This document shows, piece by piece, positions 1-11,589 of a stretch of DNA of 64,000 bases. The position numbers and the translations under genes are program-made. Origin of the DNA: Pseudisothecium myosuroides. Lineage: Eukaryota > Streptophyta > Bryopsida > Hypnales > Lembophyllaceae. Numbering within the stretch: the first letter of the stretch is position 1; each line of letters opens with the position of its first letter. The stretch lies in contig OX637295.1 of the NCBI GenBank assembly GCA_951799445.1, positions 22,816,001-22,880,000 of the forward strand, given 5' to 3'. The notes under the pieces were generated by a model. The model ran no database searches. It was not told the DNA's origin and saw only the letters and a list, made by a program, of their open reading frames with translations.

Positions 1-41
1 GTTGCAGGGACCCGCCGTGTTTGTTGATTACTGCACCATTA

Positions 42-1530
42 GGCCCTCCTGGCATGTGAGCCGGGCCGGCAAAGAAGTCACTAGTGTCCAAATTTTCCCC
101 CGGGTAGTGTACATGGCAGGACGCTTAGGGTTCGGGCTGGCAAAACCTCCGTTGGCCGATTTTGGCCGATTTTGGGGAGCGGAAAAGCAGGATTCTGAGT
201 TTCACCGATCAATCGGTTGCCCCTTCACCTGCTATAAGAGGTCAAGATTCTTTTTTATAACCTCCGATAGAAGGTCTTTTGACTATTTAAACAAGATTGT
301 AACCCTCACAAAGTCTTTTCACAAGGCATAATGAACTGATATTTTGTACATAATGAACTGATATTTTCTCATTTGTCATGCAATATTTTACAATGTTGAA
401 TTTTTTATTATAGAATTATTTTGCTTTTGGAATTTTTTTTTCACCCTTACTAGCACAATTGTCAATAATGGGCATAAATATACCAAAAAGTGAATAGGAA
501 AAAAATAAAATATAAAAATTTGTCTTGTGAATACTTAAATTTTTAATGTGTTTGGAAAATTGTGAGTAAAGTAAGAAATATGTATTGTATTCAACATTCA
601 CTTTGGTAAATAAAAAAATATCCATACCTTAAATTAGGTTGTTTGTTTTGTTTTGTTTTATTTTATTTGTTTATTTGTTTTGTTTGATACGTTGAGATCT
701 AACAAACAGTGAGGTGTCTTCTGATACCGCTCGAAAGCTCTTTGGCAAGGAGGGGTGCACGGACTTTGTTTCATGGCATTTGGACTTACTATGTAAAAAT
801 AATTGATTTTCAAGGCTTTTATGAATTTAGAAATTGAATGAAATTATCTTTTATTTTAGAAAATTTGTAACTTTCACATGGGGTGTCCAAACGCCACAAA
901 ACAAAGTCCTTGCACTCCTTCATGCATAGAGCTTTCTGTTTGTGCTAATTTTGTGGCGTTTAGACCTACAGTGTGAAAGTTATGAATTTTTTAAATAAAA
1001 AAATAGATCTAAATAATCTTCTATTTTGAAAATTTTGTAACTTTCACAAGGCATGCCCAAGCGCCACGACAAAAAGCCCTTGCACTCCTTTGTGCATAGA
1101 ATTTTCTGTTCATACCAACAATGCAACCTCCCACACAACGGTGAGAAAGGTATTGAATTTCAAATTTTTAATGAATTAAAAAATTAGAATATCATTTTTA
1201 CTTCTTTTTTTCTGTCCAACGACACAGGGCAAGGGCACACTACAGTAGTTCAGTTGAAATCGTGGGAGTTCCTGAGTGCTGGCTTGATGAAGACTGATGG
1301 TAACACTGTGTGTCTTTTGGTCGAGGAGGATAACTTCCTGATTTATAATCTACTTGCTGGGAATTGTGTTGCAAGTTCGTCAGCAAGTCATAAAGTGCTG
1401 CACCCCCCACCCACATGGCAGGACGAATTTTGAAGTTCCGGTGGAGTCTGCCTGTGGACATTACCGGGTGTGGGCAGTGGGCACAGTCTAAATACATCTT
1501 TGCCGGCCCGGCTCACATGGCAGGAGGCCC
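42..1530. mobile_element. Non-autonomous PIF/Harbinger-like element
   Basis: Long terminal inverted repeats of about 36 bp: the left end begins GGCCCTCCTGGCATGTGAGC and the right end, read in reverse complement, begins GGGCCTCCTGCCATGTGAGC. Both continue through GGGCCGGCAAAG. A TTA lies directly outside each end (39-41 and 1531-1533), the 3-bp target duplication typical of PIF/Harbinger. No transposase is visible inside, so this is a deletion derivative or MITE. The superfamily call rests on TSD and end sequence only. Confidence 0.75.
720..1115. repeat. Internal repeat module of the 42-1530 element
   Basis: Three copies of an approximately 80-bp module lie inside the element. Those at about 870-950 and 1030-1115 are in direct orientation (AACTTTCAC, then GCCAC, GTCCTTGCACTCCTT and CATAGA). 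The one at about 720-800 is inverted. A further short inverted piece lies at 950-985. This looks like internal duplication of subterminal sequence. Confidence 0.6.
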
Positions 1531-1533
1531 TTA

Positions 1534-2306
1534 GTCGTATTCAATGCCCCGCATTTATTTCCAAGTCGATTGGTCCAATGGGGTAAAAGAGAACTTGGAA
1601 AGCACCTTCGCAGGCACGTTCTCTAGGGTTTTAGGCCTTGAGAGTTGAGAGAGTCGGCCACCATTTAGGCATAGATTTCTGAAGGGTGACTGTCAGTTGT
1701 GACATGGCTCATGTTGCTCATGTTCATCACATTAGGATGAAATTGCTCATCATCTGCAAGGATGAAATTTCTATAAAAAATGAGAGAGTGGAGAGGAAAG
1801 AGGACCCATTTAGGAGCCTTTCTCCATGAAGAAGGTATGGCATCCCTTTTGTTGGTGTGGAGAATGAGAATAGATAATAGAGAACTAGAGAACATGATTT
1901 GTACTCTTGAATGCGCAAAACTCGGGATGCACAAGTCGCGCAACATGTATGATGAAGGTGCAAATCGCGCAATGAAGGCACAGAATGTAGACAATGCATA
2001 GATTGTGGGCAACATATAGAACGGCAGGGTGAAAGAGAGAAGTGGAGGAGTGAAAACTTCGCTTGCTTGCAAAATCTTCTTCATGCCCATTCTTCACTTT
2101 CGAAGGAGACGAATGGCCATTCTCAATCTTTAGAGGATGGATCCTTTGCAAGCCAAAGAGAGCCAATGAGAGAGGTCCATGTCTCCGTTCTTTGAAGATT
2201 GCAAAAGGGGGTGAAGAAGGTATGACAACCCCTATTGTTTAACAATGTGGTAGGGATCACTTTTGCATCAGTTTGGACTACTCCTTAGTCCAAAAGAGGT
2301 TTACCT
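1534..2306. other. Intergenic, nothing recognisable
   Basis: Moderately AT-rich sequence between two mobile elements. Open frames of 70-140 codons overlap on both strands without any motif I know, and none is supported as a gene. Confidence 0.4.
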
Positions 2307-2310
2307 TTAA

Positions 2311-3287
2311 CCCCTAAAGGCCCATTGTTTCTTTGGGAGACAAATGGGATTTTGGGCAGGTTCCTACGAGTTGAATTTTTGTCGTGATTTTGTGAAATTC
2401 TTTTGGAAGATAAAAAAACTGATAATCTTTGTGGGAATATAATTTTTTTTCAATCAGTGCCCGACAACAACAATTATGCCTAAATAAGCTCAAAACAAGG
2501 GAGAAGGGGCAACAATTTTTTTTTTGCAAAAATTTGAATTAATTAATTTTTTTCTCCTAGATTATATTTTGTCTATCTAGAAAGCTTTGATTCATTTCAT
2601 TTGGATTTGTTATGAGAATGTCATGGACAATCTTGTTTTTCGAGCAATTGAGAGCATCTTCTTGAAAAAATAACTTGTAGGATTCATTTTTGAATGCAAT
2701 TTTTGCAATTAAAAAAAAAAGTTCCACATGGTTTAATTTGCTTGATAGCACAATCTTACCATTGGGTTTAGTGCATTTTAATTCCATTCAAAAGATATTA
2801 ATATTTTAGATTTTCCTTCTATCTCGTACCTACATCTACTTAATAATTTCTTTAAGAATGAAAATTAAGTTTTTTTGAATTTTTTTCTCTTGGACTCTCA
2901 ATTCAATTCTCCACTATAAAGATTTAAAGCTCAAAACTTTGTTATGCAAAATATTTAAGTTAAAAATGTTCAAAGTCAAAAAATTCTAGTCCTAAAATGT
3001 GTTGAATTTTTTTTTTTCGCTTTAAATGTAGATATCTTGCAATTTGTGCGGTCAAAAATGTTGAAGTTGCTCATTACCTTCGCCATGTCCCCCTCCAAAT
3101 TCACATTCATTGTTGAAATCTCACCATTCCAACAACTTAAATTTTTTTCAGACATTCTCATACTAGTTAGGTGTATGATCCTACAGTTAGATGTGCAAAA
3201 AGCAATTTCAATTTTTATACTCTTTGCTATAAAAATGGCAGTTTTGAGTATTTTTTGGCAAAAAAAAAGGTCCTGGACCTTTAGGGG
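2311..3287. mobile_element. TTAA-flanked piggyBac-like MITE (type P1)
   Basis: Begins CCCCTAAAGGCCC and ends GGACCTTTAGGGG, with TTAA on both sides (2307-2310, 3288-3291). TTAA duplication with CCCT-type ends is the hallmark of piggyBac. The 977-bp interior has no coding capacity. It shares long stretches with the elements at 4565-5496 and 54070-54989 (the latter inverted) and with a fragment near 18.6-19.9 kb. Confidence 0.8.
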
Positions 3288-3295
3288 TTAAATGA

Positions 3296-3489
3296 TGCCG
3301 CAGTTGTTTTTTGGCTGATGACTGACAAAGAATCTTTCTATTTGGAAAAAAAGTGCAATTGTTCATTATTGGGATTTTGTTTAAAAAGGAGAAATCTTGC
3401 ACAATAATTTGACCTCCAATGAGTATTTTTGTTTTTTTAAAGTACATGATGTCACACAATTCTAAAAGGAATGATTTCCTTGATCATTA
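3296..3489 (-). repeat. Fragment related to the element at 62000-63170
   Basis: Read on the minus strand this stretch matches about 62019-62230. Shared blocks are GAAATCATT, then GACATCAT with CTACTTT or GTACTTT followed by an A-run, CATTGGA, and ATGAACAATTGCACTT. It abuts the TTAA of the 2311-3287 element, so that MITE probably inserted into an older copy of the other family. Confidence 0.6.
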
Positions 3490-4560
3490 ACTCGATGTTT
3501 AAGGGTCAAAAGAAATACAATAGCTTGCATGTTTATAATTTATTTATGCCATTGCAAAGTATATTCTACAATTTTTTGGAATATAGTTGGAATGTGATTT
3601 ATTACTTGCGTTCTAGTACATTTGATTTTTATCTCTTAAGAGCTCTTAACATTAAAAAAATTCAATTTTATAATAGATAACTTCTACGGCAATTTGGATT
3701 TAAAAATAATTAATATTTATTCTAAATAATCATTTATTTTAAAAATAGATTTTAGCAATTGTACTTATAAAATTACAAAAATTATAAATTTTATAAAAAA
3801 TTATTTAACCTCAAAATTTAGTCAATACAAAAATGTAGTACCCTGGATAATTAGAGGTTACAACAATGGAACTTCACCTAATTGTGACATGTTTCTGAAA
3901 TGAAACCTACGATCTTCAAAAAAAAAAATTTACCATGCAAATTATATAATTATCAAAATATATGATTATAAATGATTATAAAATCATTTTTGTAATTTTA
4001 ATAAGATCCAACAAAAAATTGTATTTATTTAATAATATGAATCATAATCAAATGCTTATTTGGATGATGTCAAGTGCAATCTCAGGGTGCAATTTCTTTA
4101 GATTAGATCCATCAACTCTTTTTTTGGCACCATTGGCTAGAAAGCTATAAGCACCATCTCAAAGAACTGGGTGAAAAAACCTTAGGGGTAAAAAATTTAA
4201 ACAAAAAAAAAATCCAGAAAGTTGCCTAGGGTTTCCAAGTTGTGGCCGAAATGCTCCAACCCTAGCTGCCATCTTTCCTAGGTGCGAGGCGATTGGGGTG
4301 TTTCAAAATTTTCTTCCCACGCTACATTGCAATTAGACTACCACCCACCTTGTCTTCAAGGCATTGCTCAACTTGCATTTGTTGCCATTGAAGTGTCGCA
4401 CGATATTCCATTTGCCGCCAAAGTTCTTTGTTGTTTTCAAATTTTCATCACCAAATTTTTTACAAGCTATTATATTATGTTGCTTCCATCACCTCCATTC
4501 TTCCCGGCTTTATTGCTTCATTGTTGTGCTCTATAGTACATCAATTCCACTCATGTTGAG
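3490..4560. other. AT-rich intergenic sequence
   Basis: No gene, RNA or terminal-repeat structure recognised. Composed largely of A/T runs up to about 4150, then slightly more balanced sequence. Confidence 0.4.
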
Positions 4561-4564
4561 TTAA

Positions 4565-5496
4565 CCCCTAATGTCCTGTTGTCCCCTCGGGGGACAAAAT
4601 GGATTTCGGGCAGGCTCCTAGTCTCCTATGGCCTTGATATTTGTTGTAATTTTCTGATTATTTTTTGTGAAAATAGAGAATCACATTAGCTTTCCGAAAA
4701 TGTAATTTTTATTTCAATCGGTGCATGGGAGCAAAAGTTATGGCACAAAAACTCCAAATTTTAGTTCGGCGGGCAGAAAAAAACCCTCACAAAAACTCTA
4801 AATTAAAGTTTTTAAAAACTTGTTTCACATAGATTTTATTTTTATCCACATGGGAAGCCTTTGATTCATTCCATTTGGATTTGTTATACAAAAGTTATGG
4901 ACAATCTTATTTTTCGGGCAATTAGAGCATCTTTTTGAAAAAATAACTTACAGGATTCATTTTTGAACTCAATTTTGACAATTTTTCAAAAAAGAAGGGT
5001 TTACAAGGTTAAGATTTTTTGCTAGAACAATCTCACCGTTGAGATTAGTATATTTCAACTCTATCTTAGAGCTATTAATGAATTAATTTTTCCTTCAATC
5101 TTGAACCTACTTCTACTTCACATTTTTTTAATGAGTGAAAAATAAGTGTTTCTTTTTTAATTTTTTTTTGCTAGATTCTCAACTCATTTCTTCATCATAT
5201 AAAATTAGAAATTCAAAATCATTAAAGCAAAAATTTTAAGTTAAGAAGGTTCAAAGTCAAAAAATGTAACTGAACAAGGTGCAAAAAAACAATTCCTTTA
5301 CTTTAAATGCAAATATCTTGCAATCGACCCAGTCAAAGTTTTTGAAATTTCTTCCACACATTCTTCCACTAGTCTAGTTCAAGATCCTATGATTAAATAT
5401 GCAAAAAACACATTTTAATTTCTTTTTTGCTCTTTGCTATAGAAATGGCAGTTTTGAGTGTTTTTTGATGGAAAAATGGCCTTGGGATTTTAGAGG
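4565..5496. mobile_element. TTAA-flanked piggyBac-like MITE (type P1), degraded ends
   Basis: TTAA at 4561-4564 is followed by CCCCTAATGTCC. The right end is GGATTTTAGAGG followed by TTAA (5497-5500). The interior is homologous to 2311-3287, for example the GGACAATCTT and GCATCTT stretches. The terminal repeats have diverged more than in the other P1 copies, so this copy looks older. Confidence 0.7.
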
Positions 5497-5500
5497 TTAA

Positions 5501-5894
5501 TCGCCGATTGAGTTGCTCTCTTGTTGAATGTAGATGGCACATTTGTGTCCATTCCACCTTGTCATTAGACTCGCTATTCTATGATTGTTGATAAGTGGGA
5601 GGTTGCAAGCATCGTTATAGTATAATTGGATATGTGGATAACAATTTTAATATCCTTTTTTCTCCTTGGCTGCGATGAATTCTTGTTTGCATTATTTATG
5701 CTTTGTGCATGTTTATTGCGAGGGTAAAGACTACAAAGATGGCTATCCATGTGCAACTTCACCAAGAGCTTTCTCACTTGGCTGCAACAAGGGTAGATTG
5801 TGCAGCTGTTTGCAAGGTAGAGAAAGAGGTTACTATCCGCCACTGTAAGTTGAAGGGGAAGGCAGTTTACAAAAAAGATTCCAAGGCTTGTTGA
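5501..5894. other. Unrecognised sequence left of the hAT-like element
   Basis: Contains an open stretch at 5703-5894 on the plus strand (ending VTIRHCKLKGKAVYKKD and a few more residues) that I cannot assign. The neighbouring mobile element begins just after it. Confidence 0.3.
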
Positions 5895-6134
5895 AGTGTA
5901 TGTCCGGGGAGACCACTGCTTGTAATTTAAAGTATACACCTGAGTTAAGAGGGTATTTGATGTGGGGCTATTTACCTTAATTATTGTATTTAAGATGACC
6001 GTATTTTTATATAAAAAGCTACGAGGGACATATTTCTAATACCCTTTTTTGTAAATTCATTCTTGAAGTATTTTAAATGGGGCTATCTTATATATAGAAT
6101 TTAAGTGTCCAATAGACCAAGTGGTTGTTTTTAA

Positions 6135-7065
6135 TCCCTAAAGACCAATTGTCCATTGAATGAACAATTAAAAATCCAGGTAGGATCCTATAAAGTCAAC
6201 TTTGGTTGGTTGTTCACAAAATTTTGATTCAAGGTGTGAACATGTACCCCTTTAGTGAGAATATACTTTTTCTAATTGAGTACTTGAAACAAAAGTAATA
6301 TTGCTTTGAATTTTTTTGGCACCGGGCCAAGCAATTTGGACATCTTTCGGGCACCTTTTGCAAAAATGCTCATCAACTTTTGAAATTTGGCTTGTATATA
6401 ACTAATAAAATATGGCATACAATTATAAAAAAAAAATTTAGTTTTCAAACTTTATTAGCTATGTTGGAGTGGCTTCAAGAATGAACATTTTCTTCTACTT
6501 CAAGCCCTATTATCTTGCAAATTGTGAAGTCAAAATTCTTGAAAATTTTCCCACATACCATATTCCAAATGTTTTTCTCTAGTTTCTTAATATTTGGATT
6601 TCAAATAAAAATTTCCTCATTGCACAAGAAATCATCAAAAATGACTAGTGTATTGCAAATGCACTTAATTTCTTTACATTGCAGGTTGATTTAGAGTAAG
6701 CTAGACTCCAAATTTGCTTCTAAATTTTTTTATGGGTAAATCTAAATATTTAAAATTATATGTATATATGAATTTCAAAAAAATTAAAATTTTTGTAGAA
6801 CAAAAATTTTACTCTAGGAAGGGTCAAAATCTACTGGCCATATTTCATAGGATTTAAAAAAAAAAATCTCACTTTAAACGTTATAATTTTTCAATCCACG
6901 TGGTCAAATGGGCTGAAATTTTTTCCACACATTGATTTACTTATTTGATACACCTTTGTATGGTTGAAATTTTAAAAAAAAAATTAATTTTTAATTTTGG
7001 ACAATGCATCAAAATGGTCAGTTTTGAACTTTTCCTCTTCCAAAACATCCTCCAGTCTTTAAGGG
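6135..7065. mobile_element. Old TTAA element (type P3) inside the hAT-like element
   Basis: TTAA (6131-6134) plus TCCCTAAAGACC at the left, GTCTTTAAGGG plus TTAA (7066-7069) at the right. The same element occurs at the same position in the second hAT-like copy (from 29700), so it was already present before that element multiplied. Confidence 0.7.
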
Positions 7066-7138
7066 TTAATAACAAGTTTACCATTTGGAATGCTTCAAAA
7101 TCCCTATTGAAACTATCCCATTAAGTGTGAGTGTTTAA

Positions 7139-8061
7139 CCCCTAAAGGTCTGAGACTATGTTTTCACCAAAACTGTCATTTCTAATACAAGTACCAAATT
7201 TTATAAAAAAACATTTTTGGACACATGTAATTGTAAGATCTTATAGAACACTGGTTTTAGAAGATGTGGAAAAAATTTCAGAATTTTCTACCATGCGGAT
7301 TGGAAGATATTAGCGTTTGAATTGACAAAAACCCTTTTTTTGTCCCTGCGAAAATCCGGGCAGCTGCACTTCACAAGGTCACATTTGTATGAAAAAATGC
7401 CCAAAATGGTGGTTACTCTTTGGATTCATTCTTCTAGGCAAGTTGGCTACATGCTTGAAAATTTTCAAATCATTTGGAATTGCACAACATATAGGAAAAA
7501 AATAGTAAGTAGAAAGAAGTAGAGAATGATTCAAAATACTAAATTGTTAAGAATTTATTTATAGAAATGAAAAATGCCAATCCCAACGATTGTAATGTTG
7601 TAATAAATAATCTACACCCAAAGTTTTTATTTTTTTTCAAAAATATTGGAAATTGAGTGAAATAAAGGACTTCAAAGTTTATTTTAGAGTAGAGATTCCA
7701 TAACTACCCTCAAACTAAGAATCCTCATAACTTTTGACTCATTAATCCAAATGGAATGATTTAAAGCTTTCCACTTATATATAAATCTAAAGAACCAATT
7801 TCAAATTTTTATTTTAAAAAAAAATGATTTTTAAAGAATTTTTTTGAGCTGCCCGGGCTGCTCGCCGCGCACCAAAAATTACATATCATACAATAACTTT
7901 TTAACCATGTAGTCAAAAGTTATGAAAATTGTTGGGCCTTAAAGATACTCCTCGGGCACATCTTGTGTGAAAATTTCAAAGAAAAAAAATAAAAACTCCA
8001 CTCGTAGTGAGCTGCCCAAAATTGCTATGTTGTCAAAAAACGGTGTTTGGACCTTTAGGGG
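7139..8061. mobile_element. Young TTAA piggyBac-like MITE (type P2) with known empty site
   Basis: 923 bp, CCCCTAAAGGTCTG at the left and GGACCTTTAGGGG at the right, with TTAA on both sides (7135-7138, 8062-8065). The second copy of the host element carries the uninterrupted site, with a single TTAACTTAACATTT at about 30684. This proves precise insertion with TTAA duplication. An inverted relative lies at 10661-11585. Confidence 0.88.
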
Positions 8062-8598
8062 TTAACTTAACATTTATGGCTTCAAAGAATGAAGTTAAAC
8101 AAACTATAAACTCTATTCTCATGTTGTATTATTTTTATTTTATTGAACCCACTAAGAAAATTAGGTAAACCTCCCTATTTGTACAATGTGACACTTTTTG
8201 CCACTTGTGGTTAATGCCTTACATTTACATTTAATTTTTTTGATATATACACTACTAGTATTGTGGCACAATTTCACTCAACCACCCTTCATTGTAGATT
8301 TTCTTGACCATGTTCATTTTATTATCTGCATGAAATTATCTGTCCACATCTATATTCATCATACTTTGAAAAATTTGAACAGCATCTATCTGTCAAGGCT
8401 AATTTATTAATAAAAATTCCTACTACAAGATGTTTTTATATACCCTAACTTACATATAATAGAATATGTAGCATTTTATAAACCCTATAGTAGCCCTATA
8501 TATTATATAAAATTTCTCTGCATTGAATTAAATGGACCCTATCTTTTAACTCACGTAATTTTCTAGGAACCCAATAGTGATCTCCCCAAGAGTGTATG

Positions 8599-9006
8599 GG
8601 AAGCAACATCCGTTGTGAAATTCTTAACAAGTTCCCATAATGCAAACAATAGGTAGCCTCTCTTTCTTGTCTTTGATTCTAAACCAACTAGTTTGAACTT
8701 TGTTAAGAAAGAAATTTGTTCAAACACACTTTCTATAGACACAAAAAGCTTTCTAGATACAAAAGAGAAGCAATAATAGTGGCCAATCAAACTCTGTAGA
8801 GGTAGCTCATAAGACCATTGGCACTTATGGGATGATTTGGTTCAGATTCCCGACTAAGAAGAAGATATAGAAACTTGTGATGAATTTGAAGTCCTTTTCC
8901 AATCCAAAAATCCCAAAATAAACTACGATCAAATTAGAAGATTTTAGAATTAGTGGGTTTTGAAGTTAGTGTAGGCGTAACCAATAAGAGGTAATGATGG
9001 CAAAGT
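8599..9006. other. Intergenic sequence
   Basis: No recognised feature. It may hold the decayed 5' part of the hAT-type gene that becomes recognisable at 9007. Confidence 0.35.
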
Positions 9007-10085
9007 TCACCTTGTGAAGTGTATAGTTTGTTCAACTTTCGAGAAGAAATCAAAGATCTTGGGCCTCAAACTGGATACATTCACCAAACACGAGAGGAGG
9101 AAGAAGGTTGTATTTGACATGCCAAAATGCAACGTCAAGGTTGGTGAGTGGTATATTTCAAGGACCAATCGCCACCAAATTAATTTGAGGCATTTTATTG
9201 TAACGCAACCTGATTTTCTCATACATCAAATGAATACCAATACATTCATGGCAAAGTTCAAGAAAATCATGCACGTTTCCATGATCTACCAAATCATGTC
9301 TTCTGGCCAATTTATGGTGGAATACAAAGAGAGACAAGCGTTGTATGCATTTTTGCATGGTCCAAACTTGCCAAATATGCATTGGACATATGACTCTAGG
9401 TATAAAATGTCTAAATTTATATACTAGCAAGTGAAAGAATCAATCAAGAAGAAGCTAATTGTTGCCTACTTTATTGCAATTATATACAATGAAGTCACTA
9501 CTATGGACAATGGAAGTTGGGTTTGTATATATACATGTTTATATCATTGAAAACTATATAAGGATTCTACATTTGATATCTTTGCTGCATTTGGTTGACC
9601 GATTTGGTGCAAATGCCCTTACATTGGTGATGATGACTGAGTCTTTCGAGTGTGGAAGCAATTTGACCTTCGAGCAAATTTTGAGAAGGTTGTATTTTGG
9701 TGTTGGTGGTATCAATACTTTTCAAGGTGTGTACTGTGAAGTCACGATACAAATGGAGACAAAATTTGCCCTTTTTTGCATGGACTTTCAATGTATGACT
9801 CATAGGTGTAATCTTGCTACTAAGTCATTGTCTACATTACTTGTCTTTGCAATTGTGGAGTAAATTATCAAAAATACACATGCATATTTTAGCAAGAATC
9901 CAAAGCATTTGTATGAGTGGCAAAAACTTGCAAAGATGACGGAAACAAAAGTCTTGAAGCCACTGCTTCATATAATGACAAGTTAGCTGTCACTGTTGGA
10001 GCTCTTGAGGAGGTTGTTGGATGACTATTGCACTCTCCTTGCAAAGATAAAAGAGGATGTTTGGAAAAATGATGCCGCTCATGTA
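9007..10085 (+). pseudogene. hAT-type transposase pseudogene A
   Basis: Successive open stretches in shifting frames spell one protein. First comes a Cys-containing N-terminal part (KCIVCSTFEKK.. LKLDTFTKH), then HWTYDSRYKMSKF, NEVTTMDNGSW, GANALTLVM and GGINTFQGVY. These are followed by FQCMTHRCNLATKSLSTL, resembling the HCMAHRTNLA-type block of a plant hAT/RNase-H-fold transposase family. After a stop at 9860 further pieces follow (NPKHLYEWQKLAKM, then LLDDYCTLLAKIKED). Stops and frameshifts are frequent and the C-terminal dimerisation region is missing, so it cannot be functional. The family assignment is from memory of conserved motifs. Confidence 0.65.
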
Positions 10086-10656
10086 TGCTAGCATGCTTTT
10101 TCTAAAATAAAAAAATTCTGCACGTTCATTGGAAATTGTTTGCATGGTGTTTTGACATTGATTCTGCGGTGTTACCTGTATACTGTTTGGATGGTGAAAA
10201 GGTCCTATTCAATGGGAAACATCTTGCCATGCCATTGCTTAGTAGGCGGTAACCATAAGTGAATACTAATTGTGCTTTCGACTTTCAGTACTAGCTTTAC
10301 TATGGGTATATCATCTGTGATCATCCTAAAATTCCGCTTGGGACTGAAGCAATTTCAATTCTATGATAAGTAGAGCAATTTAAGTGAGAATATTAAGTTC
10401 ATTTTGTTTTTTGAACATAATTTTTTCACAAAATCATTTTCTTGTAGAAGCTATTTGAACACTAGATTTGACCATCAATGCTCAATTATGTGATATTTAT
10501 CATTTAAAAAAATCTTAAGGAAAAATTTGGAGGTAATTAAAGGTCTTTAGATATTTTAGTGTTGTGAGTTCTATGTAAATTTGATTTAAGAAGTAGGTAG
10601 GGGAATATAAATATTTTTGTTAAAAGCACTACACCAAATAGTGAAATTAGATTGCC
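10086..10656. other. Intergenic sequence
   Basis: AT-rich, no recognised feature. The start may be further decayed hAT sequence. Confidence 0.35.
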
Positions 10657-10660
10657 TTAA

Positions 10661-11585
10661 TCCCTAAAGGTCCAAACAACATTTTTTAGCAACTTAGCAA
10701 TTTTGGGCAGTTCACTATAAGTAGAAATTTTATTTTTTTTCTTTGAAATTTTCACACAACATGTGCCCAAAGAGAAGCTTTAAGGTATTATAGTTTTCAT
10801 AATTTTTGATTACATGGTTAAAAAATTATTGTATGATGTGTATTTTTCATTGATCTTCAGGCAGCTCAAAAAATCCTCAAAAAACCACTTTTAAAAAAAA
10901 TAAAAAATTGAAATTGGTTTTTAAGATTTACATATATGTGAAAAGCTCTGAATCATTCCATTTTGATTAATGAGATGAAAGTTATGAGGGGTTCTAGTTT
11001 GCAGGTAGTTATGGATTTTCTACTCTAAAATAAACTTTGAAGTCCTTTATTTAACTCAATTTTGAGTATTTTTGAAAAAATAAAAAATTGGGTGCAGATT
11101 GTTTATTACAACATTACAACCATTGGGATTGACATTTTTCAATTCCATAACTAAATTCTTCACAATTTAGTATTTTGAATCATTCTCTACTTCGTTGTAC
11201 TTACTAATTTTATCCTATATGTTGTACAATTCCAAGTGTTCTGAAATTTTTCAAGCATGTAGCCAACTTGCTTTGAAGAATGAATTCAAAGATGCACCAT
11301 TAACATGGACATTTTTTCATACAAATGTGACCTTGTAAAGTGCAGTTGTTTGCTTTTTTGTAAGGCCAAAACTGAAATAATTTATGTCCATTCAAACGCT
11401 AATATCTTGCAATCCACATGGTGGAAATTTCTGATTTTTTTTTCTCATATTCTCAAACCATTGCACTATAATATCCTATGGTTACATTTGTTTAAAAATG
11501 TTTTTTTTCTAAAATTTGATACTTGTACTAGAAATGGTAGTTTTAGAGGGTTTTTGGTGAAAACATAGTCTTTGACTTTTAAGGG
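10661..11585. mobile_element. TTAA piggyBac-like MITE (type P2), inverted
   Basis: TTAA (10657-10660), TCCCTAAAGGTCC at the left and GACTTTTAAGGG at the right, TTAA (11586-11589). The interior matches the reverse complement of 7139-8061: the right end here carries GGTGAAAACATAG, the left end there CTATGTTTTCACC. Confidence 0.8.
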
Positions 11586-11589
11586 TTAA

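Larger units (their letters stand above)
5903..8590 (+). mobile_element. Non-autonomous hAT-like element, copy 1
   Basis: Starts TCCGGGGAGACCACT and ends with the reverse complement of CTTGGGGAGATCACT, so the ends are imperfect inverted repeats. An exact 8-bp duplication AGTGTATG flanks it (5895-5902, 8591-8598), the length typical of hAT elements. A second copy with its own 8-bp duplication lies at 29463-33024. Two TTAA elements sit inside: one old and shared by both copies (6135-7065), one young and private (7139-8061). No transposase is encoded. Confidence 0.75.

Noticed and set aside
2..331. 109-codon frame at the window start
   Set aside because: It overlaps the terminal repeat of the PIF-like element, has no motif and no credible start.
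1657..1676. GGCCACCATTTAGGCATAG resembling the hairpin sequence at 63664
   Set aside because: A single short match of about 15 bases without extension on either side; could be chance.
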